Source: Roseobacter fucihabitans (GTDB taxonomy: Bacteria > Pseudomonadota > Alphaproteobacteria > Rhodobacterales > Rhodobacteraceae). From it: a DNA stretch of 64,000 bases. The notes beneath the pieces are model-generated. The model was not told where the DNA came from, did no database searches, and worked only from the letters and a program-made list of their open reading frames with translations. Position numbers and translations under genes: made by a program. Location of the stretch: NCBI RefSeq assembly GCF_014337925.2, contig NZ_CP143423.1:2696501-2760500 (forward strand), in the 5' to 3' direction. Positions 1-8,520 of this stretch are shown in pieces (position 1 is the first letter of the stretch; each line of letters begins with the position of its first letter).

Positions 1-24
1 GCATGACGAGAGAAGTGATCCAAG

Positions 25-321
25 ATGACGAAACGAAAGAACCATTCGTCCCATTGCCCGGCAGGGTCATGCATAGCATGATCCCGAGAGGGTGAATTCA
101 AGGCCAAGGTTGCGCTTGAGGCGATCTGCGAAGAAATGACATTGGCGGAGTTGTCGAAGAAGTAGGGTGCCCACCCCACGCAGATTGGGACTTGGAAGCG
201 TGCAGCGATAGAAAACATGGTAACGGCATTTACGCGCAGAGATCCAGTTCCAGAACAGGTGAGCTCGGCTGACGTTGATAAGCTGCATTCTATCATTACA
301 GACCACGACCAACAGCAGTGA
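25..321 (+). pseudogene. IS3-family transposase OrfA remnant
   Basis: Reading from ATG at 25, the frame gives MTKRKNHS, then a foreign 41-nt insert, then EFKAKVALEAI, a helix with EMTLAELSKK and an HPTQIGTWKRAAIE segment. This is the usual helix-turn-helix N-terminus of IS3-family OrfA proteins, which start the transposase made by frameshifting with OrfB. It is dead: TGA in the insert at 79-81 and TAG at 163-165 where a Tyr codon is normal, with no OrfB downstream. The frame runs out at TGA around 321. The left IS end probably lies outside or at the edge of the window. Confidence 0.75.
52..92 (-). repeat. 41-nt hairpin element, copy 1
   Basis: A 41-nt block interrupts the IS3 OrfA reading between its HS and EFKAKV residues. 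Read on the minus strand it has the shared left flank CTCGGGA, a hairpin with stem TCATGC/GCATGA and loop TAT, and the shared right flank CCCTGCCGGGCAATG. The flanks match five other copies in the window, while the stem differs from them but stays paired. Confidence 0.7.
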
Positions 322-377
322 TACCCTTAACATCGTCCCTGCGGGTGGTTGTCAACAGGCCCGAGATCAGTGGCGTT

Positions 378-2498
378 TCAATGCTCCGCCCCCAGCAGGT
401 GCGTGATCACGTTTTGCAGCAGTCGGGATACATCGTTCTTGTAGCCGTTCCATGGCAAACAGCCACAAAAAGTAATCGATCCCGTTGCGAACACCGAGCC
501 ACCGCCGGGGTATTCGATGAGGACCATATCGGCGTGCATCGCTTCTTTGGCGGTGCCACCGGTCAGGTTTGTCAGATGGGTCAACTGCTCTTCGGGCACC
601 AGCATGAAGCCATTGTCCCGTGTCACTGATTGCGCCAGCAGAACCGCGTTTTGAGGGGTCCCAAGGCGGTAATCCATATGGTCAAGCTCGAACCCCGCAG
701 CGCCGTTCCCCGAATACCCGTAGTCCCCGATCAATGTGTTCTCAACGCCCTCAAAAACCCAATCATAAGCGGGATCTGTGCAAATCCGGCGGTACGGGTC
801 GCCAAAGAATTCACCCTGGGCGGCAAAACCGATCCCAACCAGATCCTGCGGGGCCCGTCCATTGCGCCGCCATAACCCGCCATAGGTGCCATCAAATGCG
901 TTGTAATATTCGCCCGGCTCAGCCGCCCAGGCGCGTATCCCGTCTTCGGCGCGGCGGATTTCCAACATATCCTCGCTTTCGGGGTGCAGGGCGACGCGCC
1001 AATAAAACCCATTCCCACCAAGATAAAGCAGATGACCGCCCCCGTCGCGATAATCGCGCAGCGCGTCCAGCGTCTGGCTGGTGTGGTATTCGGGATGCGA
1101 ACCGGTCGTCACAGCGCGGTACCCCGCGATTGCGGCAACACCGTCATCATGCAGCTCCCTGTCGGTGACGATGTCATATTCGATGCCCTTGGCATGCAGC
1201 CAGGCGATCAGATGCATATCGGCAGGAAAATGGCGCAGGCCCGAACAGATCGCCTCGCCAAAGGTCAAATAGCCGGGTCTGAGATTGAACAACGGGCGTT
1301 TGTGTGAGGCGTGGCAGATCCCCGACCCATCTGCGTGGTAATTATAGGTCGACAGGCCATATTCGGGATGCTCCGCCGGATTATGGGGATATGCGTTCCA
1401 GTCGCGGATTCTGTCCAACCAAGCCGGTTTGTAATCAGGCCGCGCGTGATTGCCATAGATGGCGTAGGTAAAGGTCGAGACCAGCACGCAGAGCTTTGCT
1501 TTGGGTTGCCCCGACGGCGGGCAGACAAAGAAGGGGATCGCGTCCTCATGCCCGTCACAGCTGAGGCGCATGACATAGACGCCGGAGGGGATATCCTGCG
1601 GCAATCTGTAAGAAAAATCCGTGTCCCATCCAAAATCATAGATGTCGTCAGGGTGAAAATGGATGGCCGCGTAATGGGCGGGCTTGTGGGTCCAGTTCAT
1701 TTCTGATCCGTCCCAAGCGGAACCGGTCACCGCGCGGGTGGGATAGTTGATCAGCTCCAAATCTGGCCCTGACTGTGCGGGTACGACCCGGCTGGAAATA
1801 TCGGAGGCGAAATCCCATTGGCACAACATTTGCCCATCGACCAGAATCTGAGGTGCCTCGATCTTGCCGTTGAATTGCTGTGCTGGCACCGCGTCTATCA
1901 GATGCGCACCAATGGTGGGCCGTCCTGAGAGCGACAGATCGGTATTTCCGGGACCCGTTATTTCCTGCGCGGTGGTCGTCTTGTGCCCGACGGGGCGCTG
2001 CGAAACGGTGATGCTGTCGCGCGTGATCCGGGCCTTGATAACATACCACTGGCGCAGCGGCAGCGCGTTTTCCAATGTGATGGCGCGCCCATCGACCGCA
2101 AGGCTGATCCCCCCGCCCGGATGAAGGCTCAGATCATAACGGCCAATGCCGATCACGCTCTGCACCTGCTCGCTTTGCAAGGTGGGATAGATATGCGCCG
2201 ACAAGATAACCTCGGCGTTCGGCGTCGCTGAAACACCGGTCCGTCCGATACCGTATGACCCCGCCGCAAAGGGGCGATGCACCGAAGCACAGCGCGCGGG
2301 CGTGAAATACCGGTCGGCCTCTTCCTCGATGATGCCCGGACCTTTGGGGTTGGGATCGGCGCTTATGGCGCGCATCAGCCGTGCTCTGAAGGGCGAGGCG
2401 GACGTAGAGGAGACCTTAAAGTTCAGCGTATCACCGGGCCGACCCGAAAGGCGGTCCACATAGCCCAGAAGTGGGATGTCTTTTGCTTGTGTCGCCAT
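378..2498 (-). CDS. N,N-dimethylformamidase large (beta) subunit family protein
   Basis: About 706 residues. The start is taken at ATG 2498 (MATQAKDIPLLGYVDRLS) rather than the upstream in-frame TTG at 2525. The N-terminal part (DIPLLGYVDRLSGRPGDTL, then GDPNPKGPG-like DPNPKGPGIIEEE) is the family signature. A LamG-like beta domain follows at roughly residues 80-240, then a GATase-like domain with many conserved Tyr, His and Glu (TYAIYGN, STYNYHADGSG, GSHPEYHT). In Paracoccus DMFase a mononuclear iron is held by two Tyr and one Glu; the Tyr-rich and HPEY segments are the candidates here, but I cannot assign them. DMFase hydrolyses dimethylformamide to dimethylamine and formate. The small alpha subunit is not in the window, so the real substrate may be another amide. 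It lies divergent from the molybdoenzyme gene. Confidence 0.75.
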   Translation of the reverse strand: MATQAKDIPLLGYVDRLSGRPGDTLNFKVSSTSASPFRARLMRAISADPNPKGPGIIEEEADRYFTPARCASVHRPFAAGSYGIGRTGVSATPNAEVILSAHIYPTLQSEQVQSVIGIGRYDLSLHPGGGISLAVDGRAITLENALPLRQWYVIKARITRDSITVSQRPVGHKTTTAQEITGPGNTDLSLSGRPTIGAHLIDAVPAQQFNGKIEAPQILVDGQMLCQWDFASDISSRVVPAQSGPDLELINYPTRAVTGSAWDGSEMNWTHKPAHYAAIHFHPDDIYDFGWDTDFSYRLPQDIPSGVYVMRLSCDGHEDAIPFFVCPPSGQPKAKLCVLVSTFTYAIYGNHARPDYKPAWLDRIRDWNAYPHNPAEHPEYGLSTYNYHADGSGICHASHKRPLFNLRPGYLTFGEAICSGLRHFPADMHLIAWLHAKGIEYDIVTDRELHDDGVAAIAGYRAVTTGSHPEYHTSQTLDALRDYRDGGGHLLYLGGNGFYWRVALHPESEDMLEIRRAEDGIRAWAAEPGEYYNAFDGTYGGLWRRNGRAPQDLVGIGFAAQGEFFGDPYRRICTDPAYDWVFEGVENTLIGDYGYSGNGAAGFELDHMDYRLGTPQNAVLLAQSVTRDNGFMLVPEEQLTHLTNLTGGTAKEAMHADMVLIEYPGGGSVFATGSITFCGCLPWNGYKNDVSRLLQNVITHLLGAEH

Positions 2499-2533
2499 TG
2501 TGCCTGCCCCGCTGGTTTTGCCCAATCAATTGC

Positions 2534-2551
2534 CCATTCCATCGGGAATGG
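2534..2551. promoter_or_regulatory. Inverted repeat between divergent genes
   Basis: CCATTCC and GGAATGG form a perfect 7-bp inverted repeat with a 4-base centre, extended imperfectly by ATTGC and GCAAT outside. It sits in the 138-bp region between the DMFase-like gene and the molybdoenzyme gene, so it is a plausible operator. No regulator gene is adjacent. Confidence 0.35.
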
Positions 2552-2597
2552 CAATGTGTCGGGGGTTCCGCGGTGTGTTCAGGATTGACGCCACGGG

Positions 2598-2624
2598 TTC
2601 ATTCGCGATCATGATGCGAATGAA
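2598..2624. promoter_or_regulatory. Inverted repeat abutting the molybdoenzyme RBS
   Basis: TTCATTCGC and GCGAATGAA are perfect 9-bp arms around a 9-base centre that itself contains ATCATGAT. The right arm ends just before the GAGG ribosome-binding site (2625-2628) of the gene starting at 2637. It could be an operator or, in the mRNA, a hairpin that limits access to the RBS. Confidence 0.4.
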
Positions 2625-2636
2625 GAGGACGTTATC

Positions 2637-4940
2637 ATGAAACAGACTCACCGGGACCTTCTGACCAGCGCGCATTGGGGCACCTATCACGTCGATGTAG
2701 ACGCGGGAGGTGTCACGGCGCTGCGCCCGTTTGAGCAGGACGGTGACCCATCGCCGATTGGTCAGGGGATTGCGGGTGTTCTGGACGGGCCAACACGGAT
2801 CACGGCCCCAATGGTGCGCAAAAGCTGGCTGGAAGGTGGGCCAGGCAGCGCGGGCCATTTGCGGGGCGAAGAGCCTTTTGTTGAGGTCAGCTGGGCAGAG
2901 ACGGATCGTCTGGTTTCGGCTGAGTTGAGCCGCGTGATTGAGACGCATGGAAACCGCGCGATCTATGCCGGGTCCTACGGCTGGGCCAGTGCGGGGCGTT
3001 TTCACCACGCGCAGGGCCAACTCAAGCGGTTCCTCAATTGCATTGGCGGTTATACCGGCTCGAAAAACACCTACAGCTTTGCCGCCGCAGAAGTCCTCGT
3101 CCCCCATGTGCTGGGCGATTTCCGCGGCCCGCTGGACAGCACAACAAGCTGGCAATCCATTGCCAAACATTGCGAGCTGTTCGTGGCCTTCGGGGGTGTG
3201 CCGCTGAAGAATGGCCAGATATCCCAGGGCGGGCTTGGGGCGCATGTCCAAAAAGCCGGGATCACAGGCGCCGCAGAAGCCGGCGTGACCTTTGTGAATA
3301 TCTCGCCGCTCAAGACGGATATGGACGCAGTGGCGCAGGCCGAGTGGATCGCGCCGCGCCCCTCCACGGACACCGCGCTGATGCTTGGGCTTGCCCATGT
3401 TTTGCTGGATGAAGCGCTGCACGATACGGCGTTTCTGGCCAAATACACCGCGGGGTTTGATCGGTTTGCGGCTTACCTGCGCGGTGAAACGGACGGGATC
3501 CCAAAGAGCGCGAATTGGGCCGCTGACATTTGTGCCATTCCTGCCGATAAGATCCGAACCCTCGCCCGGCGCATGGCGAGACAACGCACGATGATCTCGG
3601 TGAGCTGGTCCCTGACCCGGCAGGATCACGGAGAGCAGCCCTTCTGGGCGGCGATTGCGCTGGCCTCGATGCTGGGCCAGATCGGACTGCCGGGCACGGG
3701 CTTGGGTTTCGGGTATTCCGCCATGAACAACGTTGGTTTGAATCGACGCCAGATTGAGTATGCCTCCCTGCCCCAGGGTCACAACCCGGTGCCGGATTTC
3801 ATCCCCGTGGCGCGGGTGACGGATTTGCTCGAAAACCCCGGCGGGTATTTTGATTATGACGGGCAAAGCCGGAGCTATCCTGATATCCGGCTGGTCTGGT
3901 GGGCGGGTGGCAATCCGTTTCACCACCATCAAGACCTCAACCGCATGCGCCGGGCCTGGGCGCGCCCCGAGACCGTGATCGTCAACGAATGGTGCTGGAA
4001 CAGCCTGGCGCGCCACGCTGATATTGTTTTGCCCTGCACGACGCCGCTTGAGCGCAGCGATATCGCCCTGACGCCCAAGGACCCGTTTCAGGTCGTCATG
4101 GATCAGGCGATCGACCCCGTAGGGCAGGCCAAAAGTGATCATGATATCTTTTGCGGGATCGCCGCTCGGATGGGGGTTGAGGCCGCTTTTACCGAGGGGC
4201 GCAGCCCAGAGGACTGGCAACGCTGGCTCTATGATATTTCGCGTCAATCCGCAGCGCGTGAGGGCGTGAGCCTGCCCGATTGGGACAGTTTCCAGCGCGA
4301 TGGTTACTTTCGGGTGCCAGAGCCTGAGCAGGACATGATTATGCTGGAAAGCTTTCGCAAGGATCCGGTGGCCCATCCGTTAAAGACCCCGAGCGGCAAA
4401 ATCGAAATATTTTCGCAAACGATTGCGGGGTTCGAATATGACGATTGTCCAGGCCATCCGGCATGGATGACGCCGGTTGAGTGGTTGGGCGATGCGCGTG
4501 CTTACCCGCTGCACATGATCTCGAACCAGCCCCGCACCAAACTTCACTCGCAGCTGGATCATGGGATTGTCAGCCAGTCCGGCCGGATCAAGGGGCGTGA
4601 ACCCTGCATGATGCACAGCGCAGACGCCGCAGCACGCGGGCTGGTCCCAGGGCAGGTCGTGCGGATTTTCAATGATCGTGGCACCTGCATTGCGGGCCTG
4701 GAGGTCAGTGACGACATCATGCCCGGCGTGGTTCAGATTTCAACCGGGGCGTGGTATGATCCGCAGGCAGATGCCTGCCGCAACGGCAATCCGAATGTGC
4801 TGACCCCCGACAAGGGCACATCACGTTTGGCGCAAGGGCCGATTGCGCATTCCTGTCTGGTCGAGATCGAAGCCGCCCCCGAAGGCCTGGCGCACTCGCA
4901 GATTTACACCCCACCGGAGCTGATCAGCCGCGCGCCATGA
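2637..4940 (+). CDS. Molybdopterin oxidoreductase, DMSO/TMAO/biotin-sulfoxide reductase type
   Basis: 767 residues, bis-MGD family. The segment YAGSYGWASAGRFHHAQGQ around residues 109-127 is the DMSO-reductase-type molybdenum site, with the ligand Ser in GSYGW. NTYSFAAAEVLVPH, WWAGGNPFHHHQDLNRM, VNEWCWNSLARHADIVLP and the C-terminal MISNQPRTKLHSQLDHG are family cofactor-binding segments. There is no N-terminal Cys cluster for an Fe-S centre and no Tat signal, so it is probably a cytoplasmic enzyme like BisC rather than periplasmic TorA/DorA. It would reduce an S-oxide or N-oxide; the substrate is unknown. Start ATG with GAGG 8 bases upstream. It converges on the peptide transporter operon with a 46-bp gap. 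Confidence 0.85.
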   Translation: MKQTHRDLLTSAHWGTYHVDVDAGGVTALRPFEQDGDPSPIGQGIAGVLDGPTRITAPMVRKSWLEGGPGSAGHLRGEEPFVEVSWAETDRLVSAELSRVIETHGNRAIYAGSYGWASAGRFHHAQGQLKRFLNCIGGYTGSKNTYSFAAAEVLVPHVLGDFRGPLDSTTSWQSIAKHCELFVAFGGVPLKNGQISQGGLGAHVQKAGITGAAEAGVTFVNISPLKTDMDAVAQAEWIAPRPSTDTALMLGLAHVLLDEALHDTAFLAKYTAGFDRFAAYLRGETDGIPKSANWAADICAIPADKIRTLARRMARQRTMISVSWSLTRQDHGEQPFWAAIALASMLGQIGLPGTGLGFGYSAMNNVGLNRRQIEYASLPQGHNPVPDFIPVARVTDLLENPGGYFDYDGQSRSYPDIRLVWWAGGNPFHHHQDLNRMRRAWARPETVIVNEWCWNSLARHADIVLPCTTPLERSDIALTPKDPFQVVMDQAIDPVGQAKSDHDIFCGIAARMGVEAAFTEGRSPEDWQRWLYDISRQSAAREGVSLPDWDSFQRDGYFRVPEPEQDMIMLESFRKDPVAHPLKTPSGKIEIFSQTIAGFEYDDCPGHPAWMTPVEWLGDARAYPLHMISNQPRTKLHSQLDHGIVSQSGRIKGREPCMMHSADAAARGLVPGQVVRIFNDRGTCIAGLEVSDDIMPGVVQISTGAWYDPQADACRNGNPNVLTPDKGTSRLAQGPIAHSCLVEIEAAPEGLAHSQIYTPPELISRAP

Positions 4941-4986
4941 AACGCCTGATGTAAGGCCCCTGCCCCGGCAGACCCCGCAAACGCCC

Positions 4987-6624
4987 TTATGACGCTTCGG
5001 TCAGCGTCTGCCCTTCGGCTGAAAACCACCCCTTGCCCGGAACAGCCGCCAGCAATTCAGCGGTATAGGGATGCTGCGGGTTGGCGAATATTTCCGCCGT
5101 CGGGCCGATCTCAACCACCTCACCCCGCTGCATGACCGCAATCCTGTCACAGACCTGTGCGGCGACCCGCAGATCATGCGTGATAAAGATCATCGACAGG
5201 TTCATGCGGTCGCGGATTTCATCCAGAAGATCAAGAATCTGCGCCTGAATGGAGACATCCAAAGCAGAGACAGGTTCATCGGCCACGAGGATCTTGGGTT
5301 CTAGCGCCAGCGCCCGTGCGATCCCGATCCGCTGGCGCTGACCGCCAGAAAATTCATGGGGAAAGCGGTCATAGGCGCGATCATCCAACCCCACGATGCG
5401 CAGCAACTCCAGCGCCTTTTCGCGCGCTTCGTCACTGCTGGCACCATACATTTCGGGTCCCTGCGCGATGATCCGCCCCACCTTCGAGCGTGGGTTGAGC
5501 GAGGCAAAGGGATCCTGGAACACCATCTGGATTTGCGCACGGTGCGGGCGCAGGGCGGCGCGCCCCAGTGGCCGCAGATCAATATCCCCCAGCAGGATTT
5601 CCCCGGCCTCTGCATCGTTCAGGCGCACGATACACCGTGCAACCGTGGATTTGCCGGACCCTGATTCGCCAACGATACCCAGCGTTTCGCCCCGTGTCAG
5701 ATCGAGCGTTACCTCTTTGGCCGCATGCACCACCCGCGCCTTACCGCCAAACAGCCCGCCACCACCAGTATATGTTTTGGTCAACCCGTTGACCCGCAGG
5801 ACCGTTTCGTCAGACCGCGGGCGTGCCGCGCGCGGGATCAGACTGGGCACGGCCGCCATCAAGGCTTGCGTGTAGGGGTGGGTCGGGTTGCGCAGGACCT
5901 CTTCTGTGGTGCCGGTCTCAACCACCAGACCGTTTTGCATGACCGCCACGCGGTCGGCAATATCGGCCACAACGCCAAAGTCATGGGTGATGAAAACAAC
6001 GCCGGTGCCGTGGGTTTCCTGCATCTCTTTGATCAGGCGCAACACCTGCGCTTGGGTGGTCACATCCAGCGCCGTCGTCGGCTCATCCGCGATCAGGATT
6101 TTGGGATCAAGGGCAAGGGCCATGGCAATCATCGCGCGCTGGCGTTGCCCACCTGACAATTGGTGCGGATAGGCGCTCAGGGCTTGTTCCGGGTCGGGCA
6201 GCTGCACGTCCCGCAAGAGTTTAAGCGCGCGACTGCGCCGCTCATGGCCGGGCATTTTCTCGTGGAATCGGAAAACCTCGTCGATCTGGTTGCCGATGGT
6301 CATCACCGGGTTCAGCGCGGTCATCGGTTCCTGAAAGATCATGGAAATCTCGGATCCGCGGATTTGCCGCAAACGGGCCTCGCTGACAGCGGTCAGGTCC
6401 TCGCCCAGAAAATTGACCTGTCCCTTGGCAATATGCACATGGGGTTTGGGCAGCAAACCCATGATGGCACGGGCAGTCAGGGACTTGCCCGAACCGGATT
6501 CGCCCACCACGCAGAGGATTTCATTCGCATTCAGATGAAAATTCGCGGACTCAACCGCAAACTCGCGCTGCCCCCCGGCGGGAAGGCCGACATGCAGGTC
6601 GGTGATCTCAAGCAATCGGGTCAT
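4987..6624 (-). CDS. Dipeptide-type ABC transporter ATPase, DppD-DppF fusion
   Basis: 545 residues from ATG at 6624; longer upstream reading would run through the permease gene. There are two complete ATPase domains. The first has Walker [15 protein letters not shown], signature [13 protein letters not shown] and Walker [13 protein letters not shown]; the second has [27 protein letters not shown] and [12 protein letters not shown]. Both carry the oligopeptide-type C-terminal tail ([26 protein letters not shown]). It powers the permeases encoded just upstream and overlaps the preceding gene by 4 bp (ATGA). Confidence 0.93.
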   Translation of the reverse strand: MTRLLEITDLHVGLPAGGQREFAVESANFHLNANEILCVVGESGSGKSLTARAIMGLLPKPHVHIAKGQVNFLGEDLTAVSEARLRQIRGSEISMIFQEPMTALNPVMTIGNQIDEVFRFHEKMPGHERRSRALKLLRDVQLPDPEQALSAYPHQLSGGQRQRAMIAMALALDPKILIADEPTTALDVTTQAQVLRLIKEMQETHGTGVVFITHDFGVVADIADRVAVMQNGLVVETGTTEEVLRNPTHPYTQALMAAVPSLIPRAARPRSDETVLRVNGLTKTYTGGGGLFGGKARVVHAAKEVTLDLTRGETLGIVGESGSGKSTVARCIVRLNDAEAGEILLGDIDLRPLGRAALRPHRAQIQMVFQDPFASLNPRSKVGRIIAQGPEMYGASSDEAREKALELLRIVGLDDRAYDRFPHEFSGGQRQRIGIARALALEPKILVADEPVSALDVSIQAQILDLLDEIRDRMNLSMIFITHDLRVAAQVCDRIAVMQRGEVVEIGPTAEIFANPQHPYTAELLAAVPGKGWFSAEGQTLTEAS

Positions 6625-7451
6625 GAGCGGTCCCTCAGACGGGGGTTGAGCGCGTCGTTCAGGCCTTCCCCCACAAGGTTGATGGCGAGCACAGTCAGCA
6701 GAATGGCAATACCGGGAAAGGTGCAGACCCACCAGGCCGAGCGCAGCAAGGTCCGCCCCGCACCGATCTGAAAACCCCAGCTCATGATATTGGGATCGCC
6801 CAGCCCCAAGAAGGCCAGCCCACTTTCGATCAGGATCGCCGTAGCCACCATAAGGGAGCCGATAACGATAATCGGTGACAGGCAATTTGGCAGGATTTCC
6901 CCCAGCATTATGCGAATGTCGCCCATGCCCAGCGTGTGACAGGCCTGCACAAATTCGCGGCTGCGCAGGCTCAGGAATTCGCCGCGCACCAGCCGCGCAA
7001 CGGCGGGCCAGGACACCACGGCGATGGCGATGACGATGCTTTCAATGGAGGGCTTCATGATCGCAACCAACAGGATCGCAAAGAGAAACGAGGGGATCGT
7101 CTGAAACATTTCGGTCGTGCGCATCAGCAGATTGTCAACGATACCGCCGTAATAGCCCGCAAGTGCGCCCATGATGACGCCGATAAACACGGCAACCAGC
7201 GTGGCAAGCAAGCCGATCAGCAGGGAGGTCTTGGCCCCATGGGCAATACCAGACGCCACATCACGGCCCAGCGAATCGCTGCCCAACAGGAAGCCGTTCT
7301 GGCCGGGGGGTGACATGGATTGACCCGCCAGGCTGAACGGATCTGCGGGGAAAAAGATCTGCGCTGTGATCGCCATCAAAAAGATACCCACGAGGATGAT
7401 CATCCCCATGACAGCGGAGCGGTTGCGCGCGAAGAGTTTCCAGAATGCCAT
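6621..7451 (-). CDS. Dipeptide-type ABC transporter permease, DppC family
   Basis: 276 residues. The N-terminal membrane helix (MGMIILVGIFLMAITAQIF) is followed by a periplasmic loop with LGSDSLGRDVASGIAHGAK, typical of DppC/OppC. Several further helices follow, as does the EAA-type cytoplasmic loop around VQACHTLGMGDIRIMLGEILPN. It pairs with the DppB-type permease, whose stop lies 3 bp upstream, and imports whatever the binding protein at 8521-10104 delivers. Confidence 0.92.
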   Translation of the reverse strand: MAFWKLFARNRSAVMGMIILVGIFLMAITAQIFFPADPFSLAGQSMSPPGQNGFLLGSDSLGRDVASGIAHGAKTSLLIGLLATLVAVFIGVIMGALAGYYGGIVDNLLMRTTEMFQTIPSFLFAILLVAIMKPSIESIVIAIAVVSWPAVARLVRGEFLSLRSREFVQACHTLGMGDIRIMLGEILPNCLSPIIVIGSLMVATAILIESGLAFLGLGDPNIMSWGFQIGAGRTLLRSAWWVCTFPGIAILLTVLAINLVGEGLNDALNPRLRDRS

Positions 7452-7454
7452 GGA

Positions 7455-8441
7455 TCAGGCCATCTCGATGCGCGGATCAAGCGTAGAGTAAATGATATCG
7501 ACCACCAGATTTACGGCCACCACAAGGACGGCAGAGAGCAGGAAAATTCCCAGAAGAAGGTTCAGATCACGGGCAAAAAGCGCCTCGAATGCGAGCATCC
7601 CCAGACCTGGCCAGGCAAAGACGGATTCCACAATGACCGAGCCTCCGATCAGCGCGCCGACCTGCACGCCCGCCATGGTCACGACCGGCAAAAGGGCGTT
7701 GCGCAAGACATGGACAAAAACGATACGGCGCTCCGTGAGGCCTTTGGCACGGGCTGTTGTGACATAGTCCTGTCCGGCTTGTTCCAGCATCGACGCGCGC
7801 ATCAGCCGGGTGTAAAGCGCAAGATAAAACAGCGATAGGGTGATGGTCGGCAGCACCAGATGATGGGCGATGTCCACGACCCTGTCCCAGCCCTCATAGA
7901 ACATCGAGAAGTTTTCCATTCCCGAGGTCGGGAACCACCCAAGGTTCAGCGAAAAGACCACTATCAACATCAGACCCACCCAAAACAGAGGGGTCGCATA
8001 GGTGATCAGCGCAAAGATCGAGATCGCCGTATCGCGCCACGTGTTCAACCCCGAAGCCGCGACGAGACCCAGGATGATGCCAAAGCCCACGGCCAGCAGG
8101 ATCGTCGAGGTCATGAGCAGCAAAGTCGGCATGAAACGGTCAAACACAAGCTCGCTGACGGGCATATCGTGTCGGAAGGAATAGCCCAGATCGAGGCTGA
8201 CAACGTTTTTCAAGTAGACGCCCAGCTGCACGATAAGCGGTTTGTCGAGACCGAATTTTTCACGCAATTCGGCCATGTATTCCGGTGTTGCGGATCCCGC
8301 CTCGCCTGCGAGCACATCAACAGCGTCACCTTCGGCCAGTTGCAGCAGGAAAAAATTGAGCACCACAATGGCAAGAACAATCGGAATGGCTTGTACGAGA
8401 CGCTTGAGCACATATCTCGTGCGCCGCTTTGAACTTTCCAT
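7455..8441 (-). CDS. Dipeptide-type ABC transporter permease, DppB family
   Basis: 328 residues. The N-terminal helix (VLKRLVQAIPIVLAIVVLNFF), EKFGLDKPLIVQLGVYLKN loop and TTARAKGLTERRIVFVHVLRNAL coupling loop are those of DppB/OppB. It follows the binding-protein gene, with a strong hairpin in the 79-bp gap, and precedes the DppC-type gene by 3 bp. Confidence 0.92.
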   Translation of the reverse strand: MESSKRRTRYVLKRLVQAIPIVLAIVVLNFFLLQLAEGDAVDVLAGEAGSATPEYMAELREKFGLDKPLIVQLGVYLKNVVSLDLGYSFRHDMPVSELVFDRFMPTLLLMTSTILLAVGFGIILGLVAASGLNTWRDTAISIFALITYATPLFWVGLMLIVVFSLNLGWFPTSGMENFSMFYEGWDRVVDIAHHLVLPTITLSLFYLALYTRLMRASMLEQAGQDYVTTARAKGLTERRIVFVHVLRNALLPVVTMAGVQVGALIGGSVIVESVFAWPGLGMLAFEALFARDLNLLLGIFLLSAVLVVAVNLVVDIIYSTLDPRIEMA

Positions 8442-8464
8442 TTAGTCGTGACCCTTTTGGTAGA

Positions 8465-8495
8465 GGGCACCGGTCATATCTGCTGACCGGTGCCC
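8465..8495 (-). terminator. Intra-operon hairpin after the binding-protein gene
   Basis: GGGCACCGGTCA and TGACCGGTGCCC are perfect 12-bp arms with a 7-base loop. It lies between the binding-protein gene and the permease genes. No T-run follows on the minus strand, so it is more likely an mRNA-stabilising or partial attenuation hairpin than a full terminator. Confidence 0.6.
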
Positions 8496-8520
8496 TTATG
8501 GACTTTATGTGACGTGAAAG

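Noticed and set aside
2526-4376. Long open frame of about 616 codons antisense to the molybdoenzyme gene
   Set aside because: It is the shadow of a strongly conserved plus-strand gene in high-GC DNA; the protein has no family features.
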